64,000 nt of DNA from Batillaria attramentaria (Eukaryota > Mollusca > Gastropoda > Batillariidae), in the NCBI GenBank assembly GCA_018292915.2, contig JACVVK020000331.1:657501-721500 (forward strand), in the 5' to 3' direction. Shown here one piece after another: positions 37,683 to 49,346 of the stretch. Both the position numbers and the translations under genes were made by a program. The notes under the pieces are model-generated. The model saw only the letters and a list, made by a program, of their open reading frames with translations, was not told the origin of the DNA and did not search any database. How positions within the stretch are numbered: position 1 is the first letter of the stretch; each line of letters starts with the position of its first letter.

Positions 37683-40600
37683 ATTATGTTAGTGACTTCC
37701 AAGTTACATGTATACAGCTTCCACACAAAATGACAGGCAGACGTGTTAACATTTTCTCTTGTAAGGTGAAGCTACAAAAAGCTGTACTCAGGGGCTTACC
37801 ACCTGGAATTCATCAGTTTGGCATTAGAATACAGTTTACATACAGCACAAAGAGGAAAGGGAAAAAGGAGACATTTACAAGAACCCTCTAAAAACGAATT
37901 GAACACATGGTGTGCAGAATTACCACAGAAACTTACTAATTTGAAAACAGAATGAAAGAAATGCAGTCACACCATTTCACACCACATACATGTAGCTTCG
38001 TTATGCACACAAAGTAATAACTACTCTCATCTCTTTGCTGAGCTTCCAGCATCTCCCCAAGACTGTAATTTTGTTTAGGCCTTTCTGCACTAATGCTACC
38101 ATTGTACATCTGGCATCAGCTGCCTGGATCCCGTGGTGACAAATGATTTTATATTTTGGGGAAATGTTGCTTAGATGTTGTACTTTACTCTGACATCACC
38201 TTCAGTGGGTTTCAAAGGAAACCTGATTGCAGGCATGCAACAAACACAGTACCTGAAGTCTGGATGTAGGGAAGGTGAGGAGACATGCAACAAACACAGT
38301 ACCTGAAGTCTGGATGTAGGGAAGGTGAGGAGATGGAACCATTGCTGTGTTTGTTCCAGCCCTTTTTGCCCTTGTCCGCCTTGTTCACGTGCAGAGCTTT
38401 AGCGGCCAGCATACGCAGCAACTCTGTGTCCACGTCATCTGTAAACAAAACGTGCATGGGGATCAGTAACATTTGTTTCCGTAAGCTACTGAGAGGAAAA
38501 GCTATTTCTACACCAATACTCAGAAACAAAATGTGCCATAAAGTGGATCTGAACAAAAAGAAAAACAACCCAAAAAAAAAAAAAACTCATGCAGGCATTT
38601 GTACATCTGCAGGAAAAGGTCTGGGGCAGTCGGTGGTCTAGGGGTTGAGACTTGTCACCAATGCGAGAGGTTAGGAGTTTGAGTCCCACTCGGGGCAAAG
38701 AATTTTTCTTTCTCGTATGTGGCACCATTCATTCAGGCCAATTGTCGGGGGTTCTCTCCGGCTTCCTCCCCCTCTGCTTTGGAAATGTTCAGCCCACCAA
38801 ATTTGAAAAGGAAATGGAATTATAAATTCCAAAATTTAAATAGCTGAGCTGACCCTTCGCACCACGTGATTGTACATGTACATGTAATGTGTTTATGTCC
38901 AGTGTGTGAGAATGCATATGATTCACGTGAGCGTGCGTGTTGGGTTCAGTTTGCGGCGCTTTGAGCTGATTCATGAAATTGGGTAAAGCCCCTATACAAT
39001 ACTTATTATTATTATTAAAAGGTATCCGACTTTAAAAAACAACCAATGACCCCTATACAAGCAACAGACAGCCACTTACCTATTAGTGATGCCATGTCAA
39101 ATGCAGTGCACCCATTTTTCGCCTGGACACTCACGTCAGCACCAGCATTTAATAAAAACATGGCCACTTGCTTTTTCCTGAAACAAATAAGAACAAAAAT
39201 GTGTGTGGCAACATCTCTCTGCAGCGAAAAGTCAAAGCAGAACTGTACGCTCTAAAGCAATCTCATCTGGCATATAATGGACAAGGGTAGGTAGAATTAT
39301 GACAATGAGCAACAGTTCGATATCTTGATCAGTGCACTGCATAGCAGAATGGTATGCAAAATTATCCTTACACTTAGACAGAGGAGGAAATGCTCTTTAA
39401 TGTAAATAATGTAATATATATAAGAATTGTGTTTGTTGTGAATATATGTCAGTAAATTGAAGTTGATAGTACTGACGGTAAAGGGTGACACCCAGCACCG
39501 TTTTTGTGTACTGCGTGGAATGCCGACGTGTAACTTATCCACCGTTTCATAAGAACAGCTCAAATACTAATCAGCAACTCCAAACAAGCATACCAACACA
39601 GGTTCTTACCCATGGTACGTAGCCTGCATAAGCGCAGTCCAGCCACTAATAATGTCCTGCTTGTTGATATCACAACCTCTTTGGAAAAGCAGCTCCGCCA
39701 CATCGAGACGCCCTGTCATGGCGGCAAACATCAGCGGCGTTGCCCCGTCCTGTGGGGAGCTGGCATCCTTCTGACTAGGGTCTTGATCAAGAATCTCGCG
39801 GATACGCTCCATGTCTCCTGTGAAAAGTTGGATTCATAATTAGTAATTAATAGTAATGAGGACTTCTGTGGTGCCTATCCTTAGGCAAAGTCTAATCATG
39901 GGACAGACCATGTTGTAAATACTGTACTCTTGAACAATAGGAAAGTTAACATTAATAACAAGTTTGTTACTGAACAGCCTAAATGCAGCTGTTAAATTTA
40001 AAAAGCTTATTTCAAGGGCACTATAGCATTGCAGGACTAAAATAGACACTGCAAATCATTACTTTTTCCCTGGAATGGGTTGGCTTTGTAAAGAAATCAG
40101 TGATTTTAGTACAATTAACATGAAGCTGCTTCACTGTGCAACCCTGGTACTACATGGCCAGTGCACCACAAGTGAGTGAAATGTATGTAAGTGGTAGACA
40201 CTGATTGTCCCAAAATGCGTACCATGTTTAGCAGCTTCTATGATGTCAGGTTTGATCTCATCAGGTGCTGAAAGAAAAAGATGAATAATTATTTCAAAGC
40301 AAGACAGAGGCTGGTGTGTGCACCTCAGTGCTGATGTGCTTGTATACATGTACACAAGTGTGTGTGAATGTACACGTGTGATGGGAATGTACACGTATGT
40401 TGTGCATGGGATTTGAGTACTACCACAGCATTTGCAAACAGCACTGCATGAATCTTGTCTTCTATATAATGCATTGTATGACTATGAGGTTTTTTAAAAA
40501 CTGCTTATGTATATATAATATATATGACACTTTCGAACAGACTCAGTACTACCCAAATACTGAATCAAGATTTAAGCAACACCCTTTTCGCTTTATTTAG

Positions 40601-43600
40601 ACTGTATGTATCAGTTCCAGTGTACAAATTAAACACCTAAATCTGTCACCCAAAAGCCCCACTACAATCAACACAAACCCACATGAGAATACATAAGTCC
40701 AAGGTGACGAGCCACAGAAAACAGATCACAGGCACGCTGTCACACAAACACAATAAAATTATGCAGCCTGCCATAACACAGACTCATAGAACTCTCCTGA
40801 CCCTGCACCAGTACAGCAGCATAACTGATGGGAAGTCATGTGGCAGGATATCATGAATTGATTGGGGCGGTCGGTGGTCTAGTGGTTAAGAGACCTGTCA
40901 CCAATGCGAGAGGTGGGGGGTTCGAGTCCCACTCGGGGCAAAGAATTTTTCCTTCTCGTATGTGGCACCGTTCATTCAGGCCGATCGTCGGGGGTTCTCT
41001 CCAGGTACTCCGGCTTCCTCCCCCTCTGCTTTGGAAATGTTCAGCCCACCAAATTTGAAAAATAAATGTAATTCTAAATTCCGAAATTTAAATAGCTGAG
41101 CTTACCCTTCGCACCACATGATTGTAATGTGTTTATGTCCAGTGTGTGAGAGAATGCGTGTGATTCACGTGAGCGTGCGTGTTGGGTTCAGTTCGCGGCG
41201 CTTTGAGCCGATTCGTGAAATTGGGTATAATACTCATTAATTATTATTATTATTATTATTATACAAACATTAACCTGGCCGATCCCTTTGACTTTCAGTC
41301 TCTATAATCCTGGAAATCCGGGCTGCACTACAGCATACAGCAATGGTATTAGACTATTACTGGTGTGCGTAAGATTTTGTTAAACAGTCAAGTACGTGAT
41401 CATGTATACATGTATGTATTTGAACCAACCAGAGTGAAGTTGGGATCTGCGGAAGTCCGACAAGTATGATCAGACTCTAAGTGTTTTGTCAGATAAAATG
41501 TATTATAACTGATATCGAACTTCCGTTCTTCAGTTCATGCGTCCTGAGCCAGTGTTCTAACATACTCTAATACAGTAATCAGCGATCGTCAAATGCGCTC
41601 GCCCGCTCGCTTTCGCTACCAAATTTACCGTCGTGCGAGTGAAAGCTCCGGTAGCGGTAGCCCGAATGGCGAGCAGGAATTCTGAGATGAATCAGAACCT
41701 AGCAGCCACTCCGGCTTCCAGAATTTTTTTCGGGCTACTCGTTTTGTTCAGGGCGGTAGCCCGAATGACTACCATGGTCCTGTCACATTTGACGATCGCT
41801 GGTAATAGGGTCTTTGCTGCTTATGAAATGTTGCTGGGAGAATACTGTTAAACACGGCGAGACGATAAACGCTGTTCTCAAATTTGTGTGTCAGTTTACG
41901 AGTTTTGTGCGTACAAATACGCACACCTGTGCGTAACTGGGAACACTGGCTTGTGTGAACAGATGTCTTCACTGAACTTCCCGTCTTCACGGGCAAAGGG
42001 GGTGCCTGCAAAATGCACAGTTTGTTAATCCACGTTTCTTTCATTAACACTACAGTGACACCTCGGAGAGGCCAAACCTGACCTGGAATTCCACTGATCA
42101 AACACCACCGGACAGACCTGCCCCCCCCCCCTCCACCCCCATCAATCAAGCCCAGCGATAATGCCCCTGTCTTTCCACGCACCGTGGGGGCAAGGAATCA
42201 TTCTTACACAAAGCAGGAGACACATGGCCAGACGGCTTTGATCTATTCATAATATTGACACATGTCATAATATTGACACATGTCGGTCACCCCTTGCTTG
42301 GTCGAGCGGACTGGCTGATTCTGGGTAAACTTGTGAAGGCCAGTTCGGTCAACCGTATACTACTACCTACTCTTTCACACACACAAGTTTCAAAGAATAG
42401 CAGTAATTCTGGGGTTGTTTTTTTTTTTCTTTTCTTTTGTTGTTGTTGGGAGGGGGGGGGGGGGTTACAAAATTCGACTGCATGTAATTTTCCTGATAAA
42501 CTTCTGAACTACAGACTTCAGCAAGTTCAGACGAATCACAGAACCATGTGAATTATATTAAGTCATGTATGCAAACAATTTGACACATGACACCGATCAC
42601 CGAAAACAACAGACCCCTTCCAAAGTTCAACGGACCTGCCTAGCACTGTAGGAGCCTGGAGTAACGGTTTCTAGGGATAGCAAGCTTCCTTCCTTTTTTA
42701 AGTGGATGCTAATTGCCAAACCATCAGAAGCGTATTGGACAAAAAGTGTGCTCAACATTAATACCGTGCTGTCAGTATGTACACAATTTCTTTGTTGCCA
42801 CTAAGTTTGACCTGTTTTGTGACCGGCTAGGTTTGGAGAGGTCTCTTGGTCTGAGTATCCCAAAATATAGTTCCGTGGCAGAGCACAAGTAAACGGCGTC
42901 TCTTTCTACAAAGAAGTAGGATTTAAAATAGACCCATACATAGTCCTTTCTCCATTCTACCAGGGAGGTATCAGGGTTGAATGGCTAGCTGGTGGCTCCC
43001 CCCAGCGGCCTCTTTTGTCAATTTTTCCATACTGTGCCTGGCGGGGACCCCAGCTTCAATGCGATGGTCTAGCAATTAAATGCATGTTGGAGCTTGAAAA
43101 GAACTTTCATCACAGTATTCACACACACAGTGTGTGGCTGCAGAGAGATAAGAAGGTGGCACGGATAATGTAAGTTTGACGCGACCCACACCTTTCACAA
43201 AGCACCGGAATCACCTCCCCCATATCCCGTGAAAACAAACATGAACCCAGGTCAGTGAGCTTTTGAGACCACCAAATGCAAGGATATGAGAACAATGAAA
43301 TGTTAATTTAATATCAGCTACAAACGCATGCCATGACAATGTCCCCTGGAACTTGTCAACCAGTGTTATGGCCAGTGCACACAAAGCACAGGTATTCAGT
43401 GTTTGGCAAGTACTGTATAAGTTTTGTAAACTAACTTGCAAATGAAGGCCTCAGAACGAAGAAAATGCTGATTTCAACAACTGGAAGTGTGATCAAATTT
43501 TATACATACATGTATGCATGCATACACTTCTTCAATTTGAATTCATACTGTGCTGCCTTACTGTTAGTGTTACACTACTGTATTCAGTATTAATGTGTGT

Positions 43601-44346
43601 GCATGCATGTGTGCATGCGTGTGTGTGTGTGCGCGCGCGTGCGTGCATGCTGTCAGAACACAAACATAGATCTGTCAAGTGACAGAAAACCACATTGCCT
43701 ACAGGATTGAGACTGACAGATGCCAAAATGCGCACACAGACACTAATAATTAAAAATAACCAGAACCCAATCCACCAACCAAGAGACTAAGAATTTTACA
43801 CCAAACGAAACCCTATGATTGAAAACCACTGCAGGCCAAATCTGTACAAGACTGACAACACACTTAGCAGCAACATGTTATGTACCGTTATGGATACATG
43901 TAATCCTTTTGAAAAACATGAACAGCCCATGGCCCAGTCACAATAACATGAACAGATCCATACTGCACACCCATGTAAGACTAAAAGGATCAATGCAATG
44001 CTCTTGTAGAGAGAGAATATAACATGAAAATGAGATGGGAGCACCCTTTCCACACCAACTGCATGCTGGTTTTAGCTTTTACTTTTAGCTAGTGTTTTTG
44101 TAACACTGATGTAACCTCTAGTGGTGAATCAGGCACTAGAAATTGGTGCGCACCTGTATCCAATCAACCTGATCTGCCGGTTCCCTGGTGATTGGTGTGA
44201 CATTAGTGAATAATGGTATTACTATTAGCACCCAATATACAATAGATCTACCGCCACCACAGCATGGTGGTGACTTCTTTTTGTCTGCACTTGCAGCATT
44301 GAAGGAAATGTTGATCTACGGAAACTCATTACAGTTTGTGCTTTTT

Positions 44347-44378
<32 letters not shown>

Positions 44379-47212
44379 TTGGGGGGGGGGGGGGGGTGTT
44401 CTTGTGGTTTTTGTTGTTGCTGTTGTTTGTTGTTGTTGTTGGTGTTTGTTGGTGTGTTTTTGTGTGTGTTTTTTTGGGGGGGTTGTTTTTTGTTTTTTGT
44501 TTTTGTTGTTGTTTTTTTTTGGGGGGGGTCTGTGTGTGTGCGTGTGCATGCATACATACATGTGCATGCACGGTTATCCTTACTAGCTCTATCTTCTTTA
44601 AATACTTTTGTCGTGGCTACAAGGAGAGCTGCGCAAACACAGAAGACCAGACCACCTCCACGACCACATGAATACATGTCATGACTGTATTAACTGGAAA
44701 ACTCTCACAACAGATGCTTTTGTGATAAGCCCTGTCAACCACAGCCTTCGTTTGTAAAGCTTTGCAGTTCTAACCACAACAGAGAGATCAATACAAAAGC
44801 CACCATGACAAAAACTGCCTGCCACTCTTTCAACCGAACTCTTTTCTGCTGCAGACCACAGATCAATCAGCAGAGGCCTACAGATCCATTGTACTGTTAA
44901 TGTTATTGATTGGTCAACACAAACAGTGGCCACAAAGATGGACCAGATCACTGTAGCAACAGCCATCTTACTATTCTTAGCAGACTTGCAACCACGCACA
45001 GGGCACCTTCACTGTAAGTATAGCTCAGTCAGTACAGTTCACACCCTTTGGCCCTATCAGGCGAACTATACCAACGCAGCCACTGTCAGGCTCATTTAGT
45101 AGAGTTCGCCTGCTTAGATCAGTTTAGGGTTAGGTTTAGGTTAGATTTAGAGCTGGGGTTACCTTGTGGTAATGGCGCAATCGCTATGTTGTTTAGACGG
45201 TCGCAGTGCATTTACAGCAGGTGCAAATGACACAAAGGGGCAAACTACACCAACGCAGTGTAAGTATAACACAGTAGTAGAGACAGCAAATGAATTTTAT
45301 TTTTTGTGGGTGTGTTGATTCTCATAACAATCTTAATAATACATCTGCAGATGGTTTTTCAGTGTATGGGAAGAGTCTCACTTGAAGACTTTGCAGCAAT
45401 CCAAACAATAATTTATGTCTAGCTCTTTGAAGCAAACCTGAAACTCAACTCAACACTAGCTGGCAGAGCTCAAAGTACAGCTTACAGATAATTTATAGTA
45501 TATATTTTATAAATTCTGTAAAAATTACAGAACTCCACCAGTCCCCACTATATCAACAGTACAGCTTTGTGGTAAAATTTGGAACCTACAGTAAAACCTT
45601 GAGTTTAAATGCATAGATATGTGTGCACTGCGTATGTATACATGTACATGTATGTATGTATACATGTATGTGTCCTTCACAAGCATCTCACAAATCACAT
45701 AAATGACATCTTTCTGATCTAGTACTAGATGACCCCAGTGTGCGTTTTGTAAATTCTCACATAGAAACAGGCACGGTTTAGCATTTTACCATGTGACTGC
45801 TTAGACTAGTAACTTAGAGCAGGTTTTGTATAGCACACCGTGTGCACATCAACGCTCCACGATACTTACAAACTTTTGGTTTATTTGTAGTTTTTCGATC
45901 CAAGTAGCCCCGTACTTCCCGTTTACCACGGACAGTCGCGACTCCCAGAGCTGTCCTGTCTCCAACATTTGTAACATTTGGATCACCACCTTTCTCAATA
46001 AGAATCTGTGCTGTAGTCATGTGTCCGTTCAATGCTGCCAGCATGAGTGGCGTCAACCCACTGGACGGAGTCCGGAAGTTCACATCACAACCACGATCAA
46101 GTAAAAATCTCAGTACTGCATCGTGTCCATGCAGAGCTGCAGCAAGTAAGGGTGTGAACTCACATCCTTCACTCATACCGTTCAAGTCGACGCCTGATTC
46201 AGCGAGAAGTTTGACGGTCTGAATGTGACCTCCACGAGCAGCGAGTGTAAGGGCAGACGCACCATAACGATTCTTGGCGTGGATGTCTGCCTGATGCTGC
46301 ACTAGCAAGGCCACCACACCTGTGTGCCCATATCTTGAAGCCTGTAACAAATAATGTCACATTAATATAATATGGGGATTTTCTTTGTCATCCGAACTCC
46401 TGCTGGAGCTCTGCATACCTCAAAACAGCAAAACATTACATACACATACAGTACATAGTACACAGTCATACAATACATTCAAACAAACATCATGATCACG
46501 ATAACATTGGTGAAAAACTGATTCAGTCTTCATTATGCAGCCGGAAGAGATCTGTCTTTAACGCAGCTTTAAAAGCGTCAACCTGACTCAGCATGACTAA
46601 CCGTGAAAAGGCAGACTGTTCCAAAGAAGTGGACCATGCTAGATCAATGAACTGTTGTTCAAATTGAATGTTAATTAACCAAGCCTTTCTAAGTTCCTTG
46701 CATTCAGTTCACTATCCCAGAAGCACCACCTGTCCAAATCATTATCTGTTATCATGTGCATTATTCATGAAATTGATTAGCACAAGCATTCTGTCTGAAG
46801 CAATGAACTTCACATCAAAGCCATTATGCTAAAAATGCAACAGTGGCTTGCAAACTGTGCGGTGTGAATTAAGATTTTCCTGACATTTTTATTTTCTTCT
46901 GACTTAGGACCCTTGCACACGTGCAAATAAACTTGACAAATGTTTAGACTGTGCTGGCATCATGACAACCAACTAAAATTCACCAACCTGCAGCAATGGT
47001 GTCCAGCCAAACACGTTGCGCTTATCCAACCCTGCCCCTCTCATGATCAACAATCGTACGACACTTTCGTGTCCGTTAGCTGATGCCACCTGCAGTGGGG
47101 TATTTTCGTCGTCGTCAACACTGTCCACATCGCTGCCCTGGTCAAGCAACGTCTGAACAGAGTCAACATCCCCTTGTTCGCAGGCACAAAAGAGCTGCCG
47201 TGTCCTCTCCAT
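28929..47212 (-). CDS. ANKS6: Ankyrin repeat and SAM domain-containing protein 6 (18 coding exons, 941 aa)
   Basis: Scaffold of the ciliary inversin compartment; the vertebrate protein binds NEK8, INVS, NPHP3, ANKS3 and BICC1. Exons: 47212-46988, 46341-45870, 40267-40223, 39817-39610, 39177-39080, 38438-38303, 37630-37600, 37106-36963, 36192-36079, 35150-34989, 34369-33871, 33064-32959, 32381-32204, 31832-31775, 31403-31336, 30332-30216, 29498-29420, 29014-28929. Phase is continuous (2826 nt; human 871 aa). About ten ankyrin repeats fill residues 1-395, including [12 protein letters not shown]. Then come a basic [14 protein letters not shown] segment (exon 8), a long disordered Ser/Pro/Thr linker with a Trp repeat (exon 11), and [13 protein letters not shown] (exon 13). 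The SAM domain is at about 826-887 ([27 protein letters not shown]), with the GRERQ tail after it. WWNR, TPSPSP and tail matches separate it from ANKS3. The start MERTRQLF has a good Kozak context. Exon 7 (31 nt) and the exon 6 donor are unusual. Confidence 0.95.
30431..30665. mobile_element. Tc1/mariner-like MITE
   Basis: 28-bp inverted repeats at 30433-30460 and 30636-30663 with one mismatch (outer end AACTAGT), flanked by TA dinucleotides (30431-30432, 30664-30665). TA duplication points to Tc1/mariner. There is no transposase. It is in ANKS6 intron 15. Confidence 0.65.
36354..36680 (+). repeat. Unclassified dispersed repeat A, copy 2
   Basis: The most complete copy of the family described at 14924-15232; it lies in ANKS6 intron 8. 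Blocks match in order over about 310 bp with many substitutions, so the insertions are not recent. Confidence 0.65.
36876..36956. repeat. (CA)40 microsatellite at the ANKS6 exon 8 donor
   Basis: 81 bp of uninterrupted CA. In ANKS6 pre-mRNA it is (UG)40, starting about 6 nt after the exon 8 splice donor (CAG|GTAGGGG). Confidence 0.95.
37421..37560 (+). mobile_element. CR1/L2-like LINE 3' end with (TG)18
   Basis: (TG)18 at 37421-37456, then AGCGCTATGAGTTGCTTTC, GAGATTAAGCGCTGAACAAG and an ATT-rich tail. These match the 3' end of the element at 21612-21890. It is in ANKS6 intron 7, antisense to the gene, so the transcript carries (CA)18 here. Confidence 0.65.
37637..37678. repeat. (CA)21 microsatellite at the ANKS6 exon 7 acceptor
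   Basis: 42 bp of CA. In ANKS6 pre-mRNA it is (UG)21, separated from the exon 7 acceptor only by UUUCAG, so it replaces the usual polypyrimidine tract. Confidence 0.95.
38231..38330. repeat. 50-bp tandem duplication over the ANKS6 exon 6 donor
   Basis: 38231-38280 and 38281-38330 differ at a single base (position 3 of each unit). Each copy contains the end of exon 6 and the donor CAG|GTACTGTG. The coding boundary used above is the one at 38303; the second donor would end the exon at 38253. Confidence 0.9.
38622..39017 (+). mobile_element. tRNA-derived SINE, family 1, copy B
   Basis: Complete copy with tRNA head, body and (ATT)n tail. It fills most of ANKS6 intron 5, antisense to the gene. 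Confidence 0.8.
40863..41262 (+). mobile_element. tRNA-derived SINE, family 1, copy C
   Basis: Complete copy. A box GGTCTAGTGGTTAAGAG, B box GGTTCGAGTCCC, (TTA)n tail. It is in ANKS6 intron 2, antisense to the gene. It is very similar to copy A, so the family was active fairly recently. Confidence 0.85.
41575..41806. mobile_element. 222-bp MITE with 16-bp perfect TIRs
   Basis: CAGCGATCGTCAAATG at 41580-41595 and its exact complement at 41786-41801, flanked by the direct repeat GTAAT (41575-41579, 41802-41806). The interior has CGGTAGCCCGAATG twice. The superfamily is uncertain. It is in ANKS6 intron 2. Confidence 0.65.
41830..41949. repeat. Unclassified dispersed repeat B, copy 2
   Basis: Same blocks as 16340-16472 (GTTCTCAAATTT, GAGTTTTGTGCGTACAAATA, GGGAACACTGG), directly right of the 222-bp MITE. 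Confidence 0.55.
41950..45869. other. Interior of ANKS6 intron 2
   Basis: About 4 kb with no exon seen. It contains a G homopolymer near 42451, a low-complexity T/G tract at 44340-44540 and a pair of direct repeats (AACTATACCAACGCAG near 45062 and AACTACACCAACGCAG near 45243). No recognisable transposon protein. Confidence 0.5.
44340..44540. repeat. Low-complexity T/G-rich tract
   Basis: Long T runs, a run of about 15 G and repeated TGTTGT. Open frames across it on either strand are artefacts of composition. Confidence 0.9.
46490..46680 (-). mobile_element. LINE C-terminal remnant
   Basis: The minus strand reads a degenerate [15 protein letters not shown] then a stop, resembling the FKSxLKTHLFR C-terminus of CR1/L2-type elements. 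It is in ANKS6 intron 1. Old and damaged. Confidence 0.45.
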
Positions 47213-47399
47213 GCTGGATGAAGAGTCTGAGGATGCAAGTCGAAGACGATCGAAGAAGGTCCGATAAAATCCTCTTAGCCACAATTGCTACTGCCACGAA
47301 TTGCCACTGCCATGGAGAAATAATTATCCATGTACATCGAATGCCATCGTTGTCCTATTTGACAGTTCAAAGTTTGTTTTCACGAGTTTCAATCAAACT

Positions 47400-47470
47400 T
47401 AGTCTACCGTCCCAGAACTTCCGGCGCCATCTTGGAGAAGTGATCGTGACGTCATCCGGTTCACTTCGGG
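47400..47470 (-). promoter_or_regulatory. Probable ANKS6 core promoter (ETS, YY1 and CRE motifs)
   Basis: About 200-250 bp upstream of the ANKS6 start codon three classic proximal-promoter motifs lie within 40 bp. These are an ETS site (CCGGAAGT on the minus strand, 47417-47424), a YY1-like CCAAGATGGCGC overlapping about 47425-47436, and a perfect CRE palindrome TGACGTCA at 47447-47454. There is no TATA box. This is the usual make-up of a housekeeping-type promoter in animals. Function is inferred from motifs and position. Confidence 0.5.
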
Positions 47471-47551
47471 CGAAAGAATCGTCTGCTACGGCAGGTGCCC
47501 CAGCGTTCAGTTGAGCGCAAGCAAGTGAACAATCACGTAGTAAGCGCGATA

Positions 47552-47698
47552 ATGTCTGCTCCTGGTGTCAAGTGGTGGTTTGCCTTCGAGCGAGATCGGA
47601 CCCTATTGATCTTCGTGCCTCATCTCTTTGCTGTCAGACTCAAAGCACGCTCAGAAAGAGATAAAAACAAAAAATGCAGCCTTCTTGAAGCACAATGA
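47552..47698 (+). CDS. Possible small ORF divergent from ANKS6 (48 aa)
   Basis: An ATG-initiated open frame of 48 codons starts about 100 bp from the ANKS6 promoter motifs, on the opposite strand. The peptide has an aromatic N-terminus (KWWFAFERDR), a short hydrophobic run (LLIFVPHLF) and a very basic C-terminal half (KARSERDKNKK). I do not recognise a family. The hydrophobic run is short for a membrane span. It may be chance sequence in a divergent promoter transcript. Confidence 0.15.
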   Translation: MSAPGVKWWFAFERDRTLLIFVPHLFAVRLKARSERDKNKKCSLLEAQ

Positions 47699-48961
47699 AT
47701 AGCAATGTAATGTAGTGTTTTGCTTTGGGACTGCTTTGTTTACAGTTTAGAATGCTATGCCTTGCCGATAACATACAATCATTCACAGGAGTGTGTTTTC
47801 CAGTGTTGATCTTCAGCCGGCTGAAAAGGAATGGTTATAGCTATATTCATTCTAATATTTTCCGGATTTTTGTTGGGGGTGGGGTGGGGTCGGGGTAGGG
47901 GGGGGGGGGAGGGGGAGGCTGTGACTGTTGGTAGTCGAGCAACGGTAGGGGCATGTTTCTTCCGTCTTCACATTCATTCGATTTTTTCTTCCAAAAAATG
48001 ATAGACGATCACAAACCTGTACAAAAAAAAAAAACAACCAAAAAAAACCTGAGAACAAGAAAAATCCCAGCCCTCCCCCCCCCGCCCCAAAGTAAAGACA
48101 AAATAACAACAACAAAAAACAACAACAAACAGCATACAAACTGAATCCATAGCCGGTTTTGCTAAAGAAAAAAAAAAAAAAAAAGACAGGAAAGCAGGAA
48201 ATAAACCAAGTTTGCTTCACCCCCCAAACAAACAACAAACAAACAAAACAACAAACAACCGACAAAACCCACAGAACCCAATACATACAACACTTAACAC
48301 CACCGCCATCCCCTTAGAAAGGCAGTAAAATGCCTAGTGCATGCGAACACCAGCTGAGCTGACCCTTTGACCCAAGTGGTTGCAATATATATATAATTAT
48401 GTTGATGTCGTGTATAATAACTACAATTCAGTCACTTGGGTGCGCGTTTTCACAGCCTTTCTGCGGTTTGGGCCAAGTACATGTGGTGTCGTATTCAGGA
48501 GGACGGTATTCGTGCACCTCAGTAGATGCAGTGCACAGTATGAAGAATATCTAATATGAATTCACGATGCCTCATGGGTACCGTAGGCCTCAAAGGGGCA
48601 GCAGACTACTTTAGGATAGATTCACGATGGCTCGTATGTATAACGGCCGGTCAAATGGAAACGCTACCATGATCCACGTGGTACATAGGGTGTAGTTGCC
48701 TAACGGCAAAACAGTGTGGATTCACGATGGCTTATGGGGACCGTAGGGTGCATGGTCAACGGGAGACAATCGTAACTGTGGCGTCGAGAACAGGTACTGT
48801 AGGACGGGTATGGAAGCATTAGGACAAAGAAAATTATAGTTTTCTATGAGAAACCGCAAAGTGACGAAAATTGTGGCAATGGCCGAAAGGAACATCCAGT
48901 TGTTTGCACAAGTTGTCGTCTCAGTTCACAGAGCTTAATTTTACATTGGGCCGAATTAGGC

Positions 48962-49346
48962 AGATCTGACGGGTCCTACTAATTACCGAAAACAACCGAA
49001 AACAACTCTTAAGACGCGTAGAACGTAGTTAAAACATAGAAATAACAACACACAAACATGATTAAAGGTGAAAAAGAGGCAAAGGAATAAAGTACTTATT
49101 CACTCCAAGAGAACAGGACGAAATGAACGTGTCTCCCAAGGGAAGCGACTCTGGTCCGGACTGGTTATTTTCTGCAATATCACCTTTTTTTCCTTTTAGC
49201 TTTTTTTAAGGCCACTTTTTTCACCGTTAATCATGTTTGTGTGTTGTTATTTGTATGTTTGAACCGCGTTCTATCCGTATTAAGAGTTGTTTTCGGTTGT
49301 TTTCGGTCGTTTCGTTGTTTTCGGTAATTAGTAGGACCGAGATCTG
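48962..49346. mobile_element. 371-bp foldback MITE with long TIRs
   Basis: Arms of about 120 bp, roughly 90% alike by eye. The left runs inward from 48969 (GGTCCTACTAATTACCGAAA near its outer end) and the right from 49339. They are separated by about 130 bp. AGATCTG is repeated directly at 48962-48968 and 49340-49346 as the likely target duplication. There is no ORF. Confidence 0.75.

Noticed and set aside
40863..40940. tRNA-like sequence with good A and B boxes as a tRNA gene (also 4880-4954, 38622, 55505, 56089, 63385)
   Set aside because: Acceptor stems do not pair and most heads continue into repeated SINE bodies.
44188..44684. Long open frames across the T/G tract on both strands
   Set aside because: They only translate homopolymers and TTG/TGT repeats.
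28929..47212. ANKS3 as identity for the ankyrin/SAM gene
   Set aside because: The ankyrin count, [10 protein letters not shown] segment, TPSPSP linker and GRERQ tail after the SAM domain match ANKS6.
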